Positions 30,435 through 41,246 of a stretch of 64,000 bases of DNA are shown here, one piece after another. Numbering within the stretch: the stretch's first letter is position 1; each line of letters begins with the position of its first letter. The notes below the pieces were generated by a model. That model saw nothing but the letters and a program-made list of their open reading frames with translations. It made no database searches and had not been told where the DNA came from. A program made the position numbers and the translations under genes. Source of the DNA: Chaenocephalus aceratus (lineage: Eukaryota > Chordata > Actinopteri > Perciformes > Channichthyidae); NCBI GenBank assembly GCA_023974075.1, contig CM043785.1:26515025-26579024 (forward strand), written 5' to 3'.

Positions 30435-31992
30435 TGCAGACTTACTACCATCTCACTCAGCAGGGGTACAATATGACAGATGTACTTCCCCCTTCCCCCT
30501 TCCCCTCTCTCTCAGCTCCCCCCCTCGGAAACACACATACCCCCTGTTAAGGGGCCCTGCATGTTACAGTGGCATCTGTACGCCCAACCTGACTCATGGA
30601 TATTTCATGTGGTGGGAGGCATCAGAACCACCCCCGCACGGCGCACCGTTGAAGGTAGGCAGAACGAAGCTGCACAGTTGGACTCACACCCATGCTGTGC
30701 TGATTCCCGGTTTACTGTATATGCATTTGGCCTGCCTGTGCTTTAGCTAAAAGTCTTCTGCCCTGCAGTACATCAACCACTGAACTACAAAATATGCACT
30801 GACTATAGCCTTGGGGTGGAACGTTGGTGTGAAGAGGAAGGTGCAGGCTTCAAAGTGGCCTATGCAGTGGTGAGGCAGGAATACAAGCTGAGATGGTGTG
30901 TGATGAGGACTCAGGCTACTAATGTGCTTAAAAAACTGCTAAACATTGACACATGTTACTGCTAAAAACATATCTTGAGATCAAGAAGAAAAAAAAAACA
31001 TTTATACTGTTCTATTCATTTATGATATTTTGTAGAGAAACTGAGCTTTCAGCACAGCACTTTCTCTTTTCCAAAACATAACCTGTACTGGACATACAGA
31101 CATAAGAAGACTGAAGGGCACTCATGGAGATGAGAGATGAAGAAAGAAAGGGTTTTTAGGAAAGAGGAAGTGTCAAGAGATATGATTGCATAGACAGGTC
31201 TAAAGATGTTTTAAAAGGAAGAAATAAAAAATCTTACCAAGAAATTGATTTTTGAACAATTCATCTTGCAAACCATCATCTTCACTTCTCCCTCTTTCCC
31301 ATGTCCATTGAGAAGACCCTATGAAAGAGAGAGGTAAGGAGATTGACACGTCTTCTGTCTGCATCTTCACATTAAATGGGAGCAGACATGGCAAGTCAAA
31401 TCCAGATGGCCCCGGGGAAGTGGTGCAGTGTTCGGGAGACTTTTTATTAAATATAGCCACACTGCCATATAGCTATCTGACTGCACTTAAAATAGCCTGC
31501 TGCATGGCTCACACTGGAAGTGGTGTATTATGAAAGTGTGTAGACCACAAAGCACTAGCAATATTTAAACACTGTTGTTTTATCATAAGCTCAGACTGTA
31601 TGTAGGCAATTTGAGCAATTTAAAAAATATTATGGTGATTTGATGAAGAAAAATGACTTGTATGAAAAGGGAACTGAGGCCAGGAGTGTGGTGAACTGCT
31701 GCATTGTGAGAAGTTAATCATGAATGAGTGGTTTATTGATGCTGGCCCTCCATAACTATGTTATATGTCAGTAATCCTTCAAGCCTGGTGTTGTGTGTAG
31801 CCTTCTACAGTGCAGACGCTTTTCTGCTTGCCTCTTGCCTCTGCTTACTTTTCGATGCTGTTTTTCTATTTTTCTTTTCTGAAAACTTCGAGCAGCGGCT
31901 CCTGGACATTAACCTATCACTGGGACAGTTATTCTTCGTAAATAGACGGAGGGTTTCAGCCATATTTCAATATTTTTACGACGACCTCAGTC
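30433..31992. other. unassigned non-coding DNA
   Basis: No recognisable coding, RNA or element structure. Confidence 0.4.
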
Positions 31993-31995
31993 TTA

Positions 31996-32643
31996 CGGCC
32001 CCTACACATGGCGGCGTGCGTTGCGCTTCAACGCTTCTTGCCATTCACTTTGAATGGGGTGACGTCACGATTCGCCGAATGCATTGTGGGAGCAAAGCGT
32101 AGCTTCTCTCGCGGTGCTCGCTGCAAAAGTAGAGCAATGTTCTACTTTTGCCGCCTCGACGGAGGCGTCAGCCAATCAAATCCCGCGTATGCAAATCTGA
32201 CAGTACAAGCGCTAGCCAATCAAACCGTGTGTATGTTGGGAGAGCCAGACCGCAGTTATTTCCCATATGTCAAAAAATGGAGGAGAAAATGATCGTGGCG
32301 GTAGGGAATCACCCGGTACTATATGACCAGTCCCTCTTTACATACAGGATTACAAACCGGAGGAGCCAGGCATGGGGGGAGGTGGCAGAGACAGTGGGTG
32401 AAACTGGTAGGTTTTCGCCTGTTTGGGGAGTTTATTTCCAGTGTACTTCGTTTCAATGGACAGCTAGCAAGCATAGACAGTCTATTTAGCCAGCATGGAT
32501 GTAGCATGAATGCTTTTGCTTTGTATGTCCGGGGCGGGACATTCATGTGATTGGTTGTTGGTCGCGTTGCTCGCGTTGACTCCCCAAGCTCAAGACACGC
32601 CCACTGCCAAGCGGCAACCGCACGCCGCCGTGTGTAGGCTCCA
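31996..32643. mobile_element. PIF/Harbinger-like MITE (648 bp), TTA target duplication
   Basis: The left end CGGCCCCTACACATGGCGGC mirrors the right end, which reverse-complemented reads TGGAGCCTACACACGGCGGC. Both borders carry TTA (31993-31995 and 32644-32646), the TWA duplication typical of PIF/Harbinger. The interior is GC-rich, with GTGACGTCACG and no transposase. Confidence 0.85.
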
Positions 32644-32723
32644 TTACAGTAGCGTGGCCCTAGCAACAGCTAAAGCCTGGTAGGCTACTGCATGCTATTT
32701 AGCTTAAGCTAGTTAGCAGCAAA

Positions 32724-32815
32724 ATGCCTCCGTTCTCTACAGATGACTTCCACAAACTGCTACAGAAGATGGCCGTGTTGGAAATTAAAATGCAACGGTT
32801 GGAAGTTGTTATCTA
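32724..32815 (+). pseudogene. L2/CR1-like LINE ORF1, N-terminal fragment
   Basis: The start codon at 32724 is followed by MPPFSTDDFHKLLQKMAVLE and about ten more codons, rich in heptad-like Leu/Met positions as in a short coiled coil. After about residue 30 the frame leaves this pattern. A plausible continuation (LENNGQRHAKSKLVSS) appears at 33433 on the same strand, so about 610 bp may be an insertion or diverged DNA. Assignment to ORF1 of the LINE that continues at 34440 rests on order and strand, not on a family match I can verify. Confidence 0.5.
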
Positions 32816-33571
32816 TGTTCGTTATTCTCGCGTCCAGGAGAGAAGCTTTAAAAAGGAGACTAATTGAGTCTCTGAGAAGGTTCAAATGTATACTTTAATT
32901 AATAAAAAGCGCGGTAATGTTACAAGCAGAAGATGGTTCAGTGAGGAGAGAAAGGCTGCAGCTTCATCTCGCAGTGGCAGCCGTGAAGAAGAGACCTCAC
33001 AAGCCTTCGTCTTTCCCGCTTGCTGGCTGTTCGCTCCTCCTCTCTGGGGGCTGTGGTGACGTAGGGGGACTTCCCCCCTCGTTCTTCTGTGTCCGATATT
33101 GCGTTAAACAGAGGATTTCGACATTTTACATTCATTGCTTACTTCCACATGCCTTTTCTCCTCCTTATCTCTTTCATAACTTTATATGTAATACATGTTA
33201 ACGGCGTCAATAGCCACTTTAATGATACTAATGGACGGTAGTCCGGATGAAGTCATGAAGGATTTTCAGAAATAAAGCTTGGTATTGAGAACGTTTTTTT
33301 CCAGAATAAAATAACATTTAAACTGACAGTATGTTTAAGGTACATTATGCCATAAAACATTTATTTTAATTCCTAACAAAGTTAACGTGGAAGTGAAATG
33401 AACTAGGTTGGAATGACACCACTTTACCAGTGTTGGAAAATAATGGACAAAGGCATGCTAAATCAAAGCTAGTTAGCAGCTACAAGGATTCCAAGAACAG
33501 GAGGGCTGTGTACCGGGTAATAAATCTACAAGTGGTAGTCCTCCCTGGAACTCTCTGGGTGCAAGGCCTAA

Positions 33572-34337
33572 CCCCTAAACGCACCAGAGCGTCTGCGCTG
33601 CGTTACAGCCGCGCCGTTCGCAAAGATCGCGGCCACTCTAGTCAATGGGTGCTATTCCACCAGACGCGCCGCGGCTCGAAGCGTCCCAGAAGCTCCTCGC
33701 CGCAAGGAATTTCTAAAATATAGGATGAATCCTATTTTGACGCGGCGCAGCGCGGCGCAGGCAGGAAGTGATGAAAATCACCTTGTTGTCTGCTTTGCTG
33801 GTTGAGGGGGTGCACCCAAAACCGGCTCCTTCTCCTCCCCCCCACCACCGTCTTTCAAGTAGGAGAATACATGCCAGCGTTCTCCTCCGGTTTACAGGCA
33901 CTGTAAATTATATATAAATACAATAATTATGATGATGAATGCATATTTTTTACCACTAAAATACAGCAACACATCTTTGATTCATGTCGTTTATAACTGG
34001 AATATTACAATTATTATTAACTGTGTCTGTAGTCTACAACACAACAACATAGGAAATAACAACAATAAACACGATTTAAACAGACACAAACATAAACCAT
34101 TTAACTACGTAGCCTACTACTTGTAGAAGTACAAATGTCCAGGAAATATTCCAAAATCAACAACAACTGCGAGGCTGCACACACGACGCTCCGCTCAGGC
34201 AACGTTTTGAAACGCGCCTGGTGTGTTAGGTCGCAGGAGGAGGTCCAGGAGGAGGTCGCAGCGCGGCGCGCGCGGCGCGGCGCAGCGCGGCGCAGCGCGG
34301 CGCAGCGCGGCGCAGACGCTCCTGGTGCGTTTAGGGG
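33572..34337. mobile_element. PIF/Harbinger-like MITE (766 bp), TAA target duplication
   Basis: The ends are CCCCTAAACGCACCAGAGCG on the left and, reverse-complemented, CCCCTAAACGCACCAGGAGC on the right. TAA is present at both borders (33569-33571 and 34338-34340), the TWA pattern of PIF/Harbinger. The interior has CGCGGCGCAG-rich blocks at both ends and is non-coding. It appears to sit in the ORF1 region of the L2-like LINE. Confidence 0.87.
34258..34314. repeat. GC-rich 10-bp minisatellite
   Basis: Tandem GCGCGGCGCA units, about four clean copies plus variants, occur near the right end of the MITE. A shorter mirrored GCGGCGCAGCGCGGCGCA block lies at 33741-33760. Confidence 0.85.
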
Positions 34338-34344
34338 TAAGAGT

Positions 34345-35780
34345 AAATCATTTCCATGGGATTTGGGAGGACGAACAACAGGCAGAGCCCAGCGCTCTGA
34401 AATCTGTGATGCGACCGGCTGGCCTGCATTGTTATCACCCAGGAAGAGCGCCTCTTAACCCCTGTTCATACTAGGAAACAGCCGAGGACAGCTGCTAAAG
34501 GGAGAACTACAAACAATCCTCCTAAACCACCAAGTGTGCCAATCCAGAACAGATACGATCCACTGACCCAGAACCGGAGATCTCTTTCTGATGACCTGGA
34601 TAACCTGTCCTCTTCACACAGCAGGGTAAGGACCAATAGCTACTCCAAAAGTAAAAGGCTAGAGGGAAAGCTAACGACTGGGCCTGAAACTCTGATTGTG
34701 GGTGACTCTGCTGTAAGAGATGTAAAAGGTCTGTGTATTAAGAACAACACCAAAGTACTCTGTTTTCCCAAGGATATGGTCTCTGACTTGGCTGAGAAGA
34801 TCCTGCATATTGGGGCTGAACATCCGACTGTGAAGAATGTGGTACTGCACATTGGAACAAATGATGTTGTGAAACAACAGTCAGAAGTGCTGAAAAAAGA
34901 CTTTAAATGTCTGTTGGAAACTGTCAGCTCTCTAAATGCAGAGGTGTTCATCAGTGGCCCTCTACCGCCAGTCAGAAGAGGAGTGAGGAGATTCAGCAGA
35001 TTGTTTGCACTGAACACCTGGCTTTCAACTGTCTGTATTGACCATTCTGTCCATTTTATTTGACAACTTTAACTTTTTCTGGGACCGCAGACATCTTTTT
35101 AACGCAAATGGAGTTTTGTCTGAACAAGTCAGGATTGAAATTGTTTGTCTCTAACGTATTCAAACTGCCTACGTCATCAATCTGTTCCCTCTGCCAAGGA
35201 CAAGCAACAAGAGGAATCAAAACAAGAGAAAGACACAACACATCGCTCAGAAAACCTTGAAAATCTATCACTGCACCCGCCTGAGGAATGTCTTGATTAT
35301 GGGAGACAAATGGAGGAGTCTCCACCGCCCTTCACCCCCCCTATCACCTCTGAGGATACTCTTCCTTCACCCCACAGCTCTCTCTACTCTCTGTTCACCC
35401 TTTCACCCTTTCACCCTCGCCCACCCTCCTGGAGATCGCTGAACACACGAAGGAGATACAGAGGGTTGGCACCGATTCCTTCCTGGAGTTCAAAGACCAA
35501 ACTAAGGCGATACGCAGGGTTGGCAGCATGTCCTTTACCCCCGCTCCTCAACGACGCCCACCAAAATCACCGCAGAGACGCACACCATCTCCCCCGTCTT
35601 CATCACCGTGCCTACGTAAACCACCTCCCCCCCCCCTGGCAGCATGTCCTTTACCCCGCACCATCTCCCCCGTCTCCATCACCGTGCCTACGTCAACCAC
35701 CTCCCCTCCCTTCAAGAAAGCATCTGCAGTCTCCGAAGCCAATGTGTGTGTCCAAAACGCAACAAACCCTTACTGATATG
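34345..35780 (+). pseudogene. L2/CR1-like LINE ORF1 with SGNH-esterase domain, broken
   Basis: ORF1 proteins of some CR1/L2-group LINEs carry an SGNH/GDSL-type esterase domain. From 34536 the frame shows block I as TLIVGDSAVRDVKG, block III as VVLHIGTNDVVKQQ and SGPLPPVRRG, then FSRLFALNTWLS. The expected final His block lies near 35095-35130, where the reading continues in another frame (CLNKSGLKLFVSNVF), showing a frameshift near 35063. Upstream, 34345-34535 encodes an RKQPRTAAKGRTTNNPPKP-like basic linker in a shifted frame. Downstream is a Pro-rich tail with an internal duplication (35522-35640 versus 35638-35708). Several frame breaks make it non-functional. Confidence 0.8.
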
Positions 35781-35859
35781 TGCTGGGTCCAGGCTCAAGG
35801 GCGTATGGCACTCTCAACTTTTTCCAGGACATGCCGGGGCCCTGCCTGCCAGTAGCTTT

Positions 35860-36505
35860 GCCGATATCTGTGTTGATAGGTAATAGACTAAGAGCGGGTG
35901 GGACTTTCGGAAACAGTTCTAAATTGGTTTGAATCCTACTTAAAGGACAGAAAAAACGTTGTTTCTATAGGTAAATACACATCTGAGTTGACAAATATGA
36001 CATGTGGGGTATGTCAAGGCTCCATCTTGGGGCCTCTTCTCTTTAACATCTACATGCTACCACTGGCTCAGATAATGAAAAACAACAAATAAGTTACCAT
36101 AGCTATGCGGATGACACACAAATTTACATAACAATTTCACCAGGAGACTATGCTCTAATTCAAACACTGAGTAAGTGCATTGAACAAATCAATGACTGGA
36201 TGTGTCAGAACTTTCTCCAATTAAACAAAGATAAAACTGAGATAATGGTTTTTGGAGCCAAGGCAGAACGTATAAAAGTTAGCGCTGAGCTTCAGTCTGC
36301 AATGTTCAAAACAACAGATAAAGCCAGAAATCTAGGTGTAGTCATGGACTCTGGCCTGAGTTTCAACAGTCACATTAAAACAGTTACTAAATCAGCCTAC
36401 TATCACCTAAAGAATATATCTAGGATTAAAAGATTAATGTCACAGCAGGATTTGGAAAAACTTGCCCATGCTTTTATTTTCAGTAGACTGGACTACTGTA
36501 ATGGT
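35860..36505 (+). pseudogene. L2/CR1-like LINE reverse transcriptase fragment
   Basis: This is the ORF2 reverse transcriptase core, which would copy LINE RNA at the target site. Visible motifs are ETVLNWFESYLKDRKN, GVCQGSILGPLLFNIYML (motif B), YADDTQIYI (catalytic motif C, near 36105-36132), LNKDKTEIMVFG and NLGVVMDSGLSFNSHI. It ends abruptly at RLDYCNG (36504), where a hAT-type terminus begins. A frame break occurs near 36092. The endonuclease domain and N-terminal reverse transcriptase are missing: sequence passes from the ORF1 tail to mid-RT within about 100 bp, implying an internal deletion. The natural continuation reappears at 47841. Confidence 0.88.
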
Positions 36506-36871
36506 TAGGGATGTAACGATACCAAAAACTCACGGTATGATAATATCGTGATAACAATTCCACGGTACGGTATTTATCGCGATATTGAATAATAAAGAAA
36601 ATTTTTTTTTTAAAATGTACTCGGAAAATGTTTCTTTATTACATAATAAATCTGATTTGTACAGCATTTTAGTAGGATAGCAGTATTTTAAAGTGTCAAA
36701 AACAAAGTGACAGTAACAGACTGGAATAAGAAAACCAGTGTTTTTGTAACTATAGTACTACCAAACAAAGTAGGCATTTTCTTTGTGCCACTGCATCTCA
36801 CAAATAAACAAGGACATGTAATAATCAGACCCTGCAATAAAATAAATCAAGTTTCACTTTAGTTTTTCAAG
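36506..36871. mobile_element. hAT-type terminal fragment
   Basis: TAGGGATGTAACGATACC followed by ACGGTATGATAATATCGTGA is a common hAT terminus in fishes. It begins exactly where the LINE reading frame stops. The inner part carries no frame I can assign. The opposite terminus was not found, so the element is incomplete. Confidence 0.65.
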
Positions 36872-37180
36872 TAACTCAACTCAAACTCAGCCACTGTCCG
36901 GCTTCCTTGTTGCAGGCTAAGCAGCTTATTCTCGGCGGAGCCAGAGGAGTTGGGATGATCAAAAACAGCTGAGAACCGATCAGAGAAGCCCTCAAAACGT
37001 AGAGTGTCAAAATCCACCGAAGAGTTTAAAGACTCTGCCCAGGGTTAAAGCTCTCCCGCGGAGCAACCCCAAAACAAAATTAATCCTTGTTGCTTCAGCA
37101 GCAAATGCAACAGGACGCTGGCGAAAAACCTTGTTACATTGAAACAAAAAACCTCTGCATTTCTCCACATCTCCGTGAAT
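36872..37180 (-). pseudogene. Ty3/gypsy gag fragment (downstream part)
   Basis: On the minus strand this encodes gag capsid-like sequence: KCRGFLFQCNKVFRQRPVAF, INFVLGLLRGRAL, FDTLRFEGFSDRFSAVFDHP and SLQQGSRTVAEF. It is the continuation of the gag start at 41443-41697, separated by the ISL2EU element. A one-base shift lies next to the junction and another near 37040, so the frame is broken. It stops at 36872 against the hAT-type fragment. Confidence 0.85.
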
Positions 37181-37511
37181 AGAGAGGCGAAGTCCCTCCC
37201 TTTCCGGGAGCCTCCATGGGACGCCGGAAGCGTAAAATTATACATTGAAGTCAATGGAGAGAGAAGGTTATCTTTTGATCCCGTTTGAATTGTGCCACGA
37301 ATGACACATATGATGTTTGTCAATTTAAAAGAATATTTTGCATGTCAAAAAAATAAAAATGTGTCGTAAAACTGTGAAGTTACACATTTTTTTGTGTGAA
37401 ACCGCTGAGTGAACTACAGGTCTCTGGTCTCGCACAATACGCGTCACCATCACAAAGACGGCCGTCACGTTAGCAAATTTCACCTGTTTCTTTCAGAATG
37501 AGAATAAAAGT

Positions 37512-37629
37512 ATAAAACGAGGTGAACATCACTACAAGTCTGGACACGTTGAGAGCTGTACATACACGAAAGGGGAGTTAGTCGGTTCTGTAAGAGCAGC
37601 GGGACCGGCTTTACAAGATGTTGGTGAGT
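37512..37629 (+). promoter_or_regulatory. candidate TATA box, 5' leader and first exon of the YqaJ gene
   Basis: TATAAAAC at 37512-37519 precedes a leader with ATG TTG at 37618-37623, immediately followed by GTGAGT, a good splice donor. The next credible acceptor is TTTGTATAG ending at 38312, just before the SWIM-coding exon. Inferred from sequence only. Confidence 0.4.
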
Positions 37630-38312
37630 AATATGAGTGCAATGTGTAACGTTAATGTCAGCTAGATAACATTAGCTAACAAGGTACACTAACGTGTTTT
37701 GTTTCAGTAACTAGTTTTCTCCTTAAGAACTTTGTTGTCTCTGTGTATGCTGTGGATAACATTAGTGTTCACAAGAACAAGGTACACTCCCGTGTTTGTT
37801 TTAGTTGCTCTTCAGATTGAAGCGGCCAGTTTTATATCGACTATACTGTATGTGTGATCTCCTTTTACATCTCGTTGTGTCATTTGAGTTTATTTGCTGT
37901 GTGTAGATTCAAGGGTTTTGGTTATCTTGTCAATTTGTTTGGTTATCCAGGCACAGCTGTGTGTGACTCCCTCGGGTACACTGGTATGTGTTTTCCTAAT
38001 GTAGAGAGCGTTGATTAATTAATAAACTACACACTGAGTCTAGATCCTGACCAAATCCTTTTTTATTGTTGATCAAATGTTTTTCAAAAATGTATTCATA
38101 CACATTTAGAAAAATACAATGTACAATCACAACCAGTACAACACAAATTACAAAAAATACAGAAAAAACAAACAATAACAACAATCAGACAAGAGGACAA
38201 AACTATGGAAAAATAACCCCTCCCACCCCCAGATCCGGACCATCCTTGTATTATTGCTCATTCAATCTATTATAGCATGCTAACAAACATGGTACTTACT
38301 TTATTTGTATAG

Positions 38313-39078
38313 ATCTGCATGGGAAACGATGGCGCGATGCAGAGCGCTGTCTGTGATTGTGCACGGGGGATGTACAAATGCAGCCACGCTGCAGCATTGG
38401 CAATATGTGCCATGTGGCAGATCAGCTCCACAGATGTTGAGTGCCAGTGGAGGAAGCCTGGCACTTCCAAAGTAGTCCAGCCGGTGTCTCAACTTTACCA
38501 ACAGTGAGAGGAGACATACAACCCACTGGCCAGAGACATCGCCACTGAGGATGTAGACTGGTTCAGGTCTGCACTGAGGGGCGCACAGTGTGGCATGGCA
38601 TGGCTTTTGTCACCTGAGCCAGAGCCGCGGCCTCAACATCAGGCCATTGTCACCGTGCCGGAGCTGGTGAAGGGGCATGGGGGTCGGGGGCTTGAGGCAA
38701 TTCTTGCCTCAATGCGACTGAGCAGAGACCAGCAAGCTGCCATCCAGACAGCCACCGGAGGACAGCGGACAAATCCTCAGTGGCAGTTACACAGGCAGGG
38801 CAGGTTGACAGCCAGCAAGTTTGGTGCTGTGCTGCGGTCGGGACTTTCATCCACTCCATGCGCGTCCCTCATGAAGAGGGTGCTCGGGGGGTACAACTTG
38901 GACTGAGTCATGGCTGTCAACTGGGGGATTGTAAACGAGGCCGAAGGGGTGAAGGCTTTTGTGCAGGCCTATCGGGTGACAGTGTTCGAGTCTGGTCTCT
39001 TTGTGAGTGAGTCGGTGTTTTGGGAGCATCCCCCGATGGACTTGTGCAGCCATCTGCCCTGCTGGAGGTGAAGTGTCC
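38313..39078 (+). pseudogene. SWIM zinc finger plus YqaJ-type nuclease, disabled
   Basis: The first part has the SWIM pattern CxCx6CxH in VCDCARGMYKCSHAAAL (about 38340-38390). Next comes a linker with YNPLARDIATEDVDWFR, then a YqaJ/lambda-exonuclease-like start (WQLHRQGRLTASKFGAVLR), VNWGIVNEAEGVKAF and ESGLFVSES. The catalytic region survives only in a shifted frame, as GASPDGLV and LLEVKCP (Asp and the Glu-x-Lys pair), close to the 3' limit of similarity. Two in-frame TGA stops (38505-38507 and 38904-38906) fit CGA-to-TGA decay, and a frameshift lies near 39025. Candidate 3' splice site at 38312 and AATAAA at 39217. Family function: 5'-3' exonuclease/recombinase-like. Role in the transposon is not established. 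The copy is inactive. Confidence 0.85.
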
Positions 39079-39850
39079 ACCATCATTATACATGATGGTG
39101 TATATAGGATATATATATATATATTTGTATACATATCTGTAAATTGTATAATTTTATTTGATTTAAAAGTATTTTTGATCTCTCTGTCTATAAACACAAA
39201 CTGAGTAAGATTGACAATAAAGTTGACTTTGAAAAATATATATATTCTTTGTGAAAATAGTTGACTGTTGGAGAAATGAATCCAAATGAAACGTTGGACT
39301 GAACTACAACTACGCCTTTAAATCTCTACGGACTGTTTTTCAGTGGGATGGCAAGTTCCTATCTTTAAACATTTATTAGTTTTTTCTCAGAACAGATTTG
39401 ATTTTCTGAAGTTAATTTAACTTTGGCGACCATGTAAGGTCATTATTAAAAAGGTACAATCAATTTGTTTAGGGTTGACTAAAATAATGATAAACATTTC
39501 ATTTGGATAATTTACTGACAGAATAAGAAACTCAATAATGCTCTACTCACCTGTTCCTTTTTATAAAGTGAAACAGTTGAAACGATAGATTTTAGTAAAC
39601 TTAAAAACAACCTTCTCCAAAAGCTATCAAGGAATATACCGAATACTTATTTTAGAACTTTATTACATATTATTTGTATATAGTTTGAATGATCCATAAT
39701 TGACAGAAGCTTGTGTTTACACTGACCTGTTACTCATATATTAATGTCTTTGTAACTTCTTTAAACCACTACCTCACTCTTTTCTTTCATTCATCACGGT
39801 TCAGTAAAGTAAAGTGACACATGAACCAGTTTAATCATTATAATAACGTA

Positions 39851-39870
39851 GGATTGCAACTCTTTGAAAC
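39851..39870 (-). promoter_or_regulatory. histone downstream element-like sequence
   Basis: On the minus strand, GTTTCAAAGAGTTGCAATCC follows the histone stem-loop by about 8 nt. Its purine-rich CAAAGAG core resembles the U7 snRNA-binding element of replication-dependent histone mRNAs. Confidence 0.65.
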
Positions 39871-39877
39871 TGTAGGT

Positions 39878-39893
39878 GGCTCTTAAAAGAGCC
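39878..39893 (-). promoter_or_regulatory. histone mRNA 3' stem-loop
   Basis: GGCTCTTTTAAGAGCC has the exact 6-bp stem and 4-nt TTTA-type loop of replication-dependent histone mRNA ends. It is preceded by CACAAC and followed by ACC. It lies 33 bp beyond the H3 stop codon, as in genuine histone genes. Confidence 0.92.
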
Positions 39894-39925
39894 GTTGTGT
39901 TTGGGTGTGCTGGTCTCGGGTCAGT

Positions 39926-39994
39926 CTAAGCCCTCTCTCCGCGGATGCGGCGGGCCAGCTGGATGTCCTTGGGCATGATGGTGACCCTCTTTGC
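39926..39994 (-). pseudogene. histone H3 C-terminal fragment (last 22 codons)
   Basis: The minus strand encodes 22 residues ending in stop TAG. They include RVTIMPKDIQLARRIRGERA, the invariant C-terminus of histone H3, with AK in front. Similarity ends at 39994, where the upstream codon is a stop (TAA), so the globular core and tail are absent. The fragment keeps its natural 3' flank: a histone stem-loop at 39878-39893 and a U7-type element at 39851-39870. It therefore comes from a genomic replication-dependent H3 gene, not a polyadenylated retrocopy. It lies inside the ISL2EU element, probably captured by it. It cannot make H3. Confidence 0.93.
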
Positions 39995-41246
39995 TTAGTT
40001 CATCTTACTGGGGGCAGCTACATGGATGTCGGTGCAGTCCACAGTCATTGTGCAGTTGAAGGCAGAATGAATTTATTATTGACTCCGAATGAAGCACAAC
40101 TTCATGTCATACAATACATTGACTTTATTTGTAATTGTGTAACAAAATAAAGCATTGATTAGCAAGCAGGACCTGCAGGAACAGAGCACGGTGATGGATG
40201 GAGCTGGGAAGAGAGAAGAATAAAGAAAACAGATCAACTTTATTATCGGATATTAAAAATTCAATTTCAAAACAAGTTGCCGCTCCTACAGTTTTCTCGT
40301 GTGTAAAGATGATTTCACATGACCTATGCAAAATATCACACTCAATACATGTGTGTCTCTGGGGGGTGCAATGTGCCTTTGATATATATAAATAATATAC
40401 CATAACCAAATACTATTACGTACAGTGGAAATCAGGTTGCCAGGGCAGGTCAGTGTGCATGTTCCTCAGGGTCTCAGCAGTTACAGGTGAGGGAAAGAAA
40501 ATAAAAGAGAAAAAGCTCAGTAACAACACTTTAAAGTAACAACACTTTGAATAATTATCTCTTCTAATAATTTTCTCTCAGTAATCACTCAACTACTGTC
40601 TTTCCAACAAACAGATTCACTCACCCTTACTGTCATCACAATGAAACACGTCCAGAAGAATGTCATGCAAAGCTCCCTGCCTGCCTTCGACTCTCCCTGA
40701 CTGCTTCCTTAGCACCCGGTGGATGGCGCAGTAGGCTACTCTTCAAATGTTTCACGAAATACTTACCATCATGACTATTCTTACTGTTTAAAATGTTGGT
40801 TTACTTCATGTAATAAAATAATAACTTCATGGTAAGGCTACTAAAAATGACAAGGCTAAGTAATGTAATGCTAACTAACGTACTCGCTACTCGTCGCTAC
40901 TAGCTAGGTAGCTAACTTGACTATGTTCCATCATGCACAACATGTATATTACCTGATATGTCTGATCCAGCGACTCCTGGTCCTTTCATCAGACGGGAAT
41001 CGATAGAACGAGCAAGTGGTATGATCACTTATGTGGTTACAACCTGGTACAAAGCACACAGGCATCTTGTAAAAGTGAATTTGGAGGGAATAAATCAGTT
41101 ATGAGATCTTCTTCTTCTTCTTCGCTTTAATTACGAGTCGCAACCACTTGGAGCATTATCGCCTGTGACATCACTTACGCGAGCCAGAATGGGATTTGGA
41201 TTTGTAGTCTTTGTAGTCGCGTATTTTTCATAGTCTTATATTTCAA
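39995..41246. other. unassigned interior of the ISL2EU element
   Basis: No transposase or other protein motif is visible on either strand. On the minus strand, ATGATG followed by GTAAGT (about 40757-40772) could be a first exon and splice donor of a lost gene; this is speculative. Confidence 0.35.

Noticed and set aside
35145..35855. 236-codon Pro/His-rich open frame as an independent gene
   Set aside because: It overlaps the low-complexity tail of LINE ORF1 in more than one phase and has no start context or conserved domain.
39905..40150. Plus-strand 81-codon frame over the histone fragment
   Set aside because: The minus strand gives 22 consecutive residues identical to the H3 C-terminus with correct 3' signals; the plus frame is its shadow.
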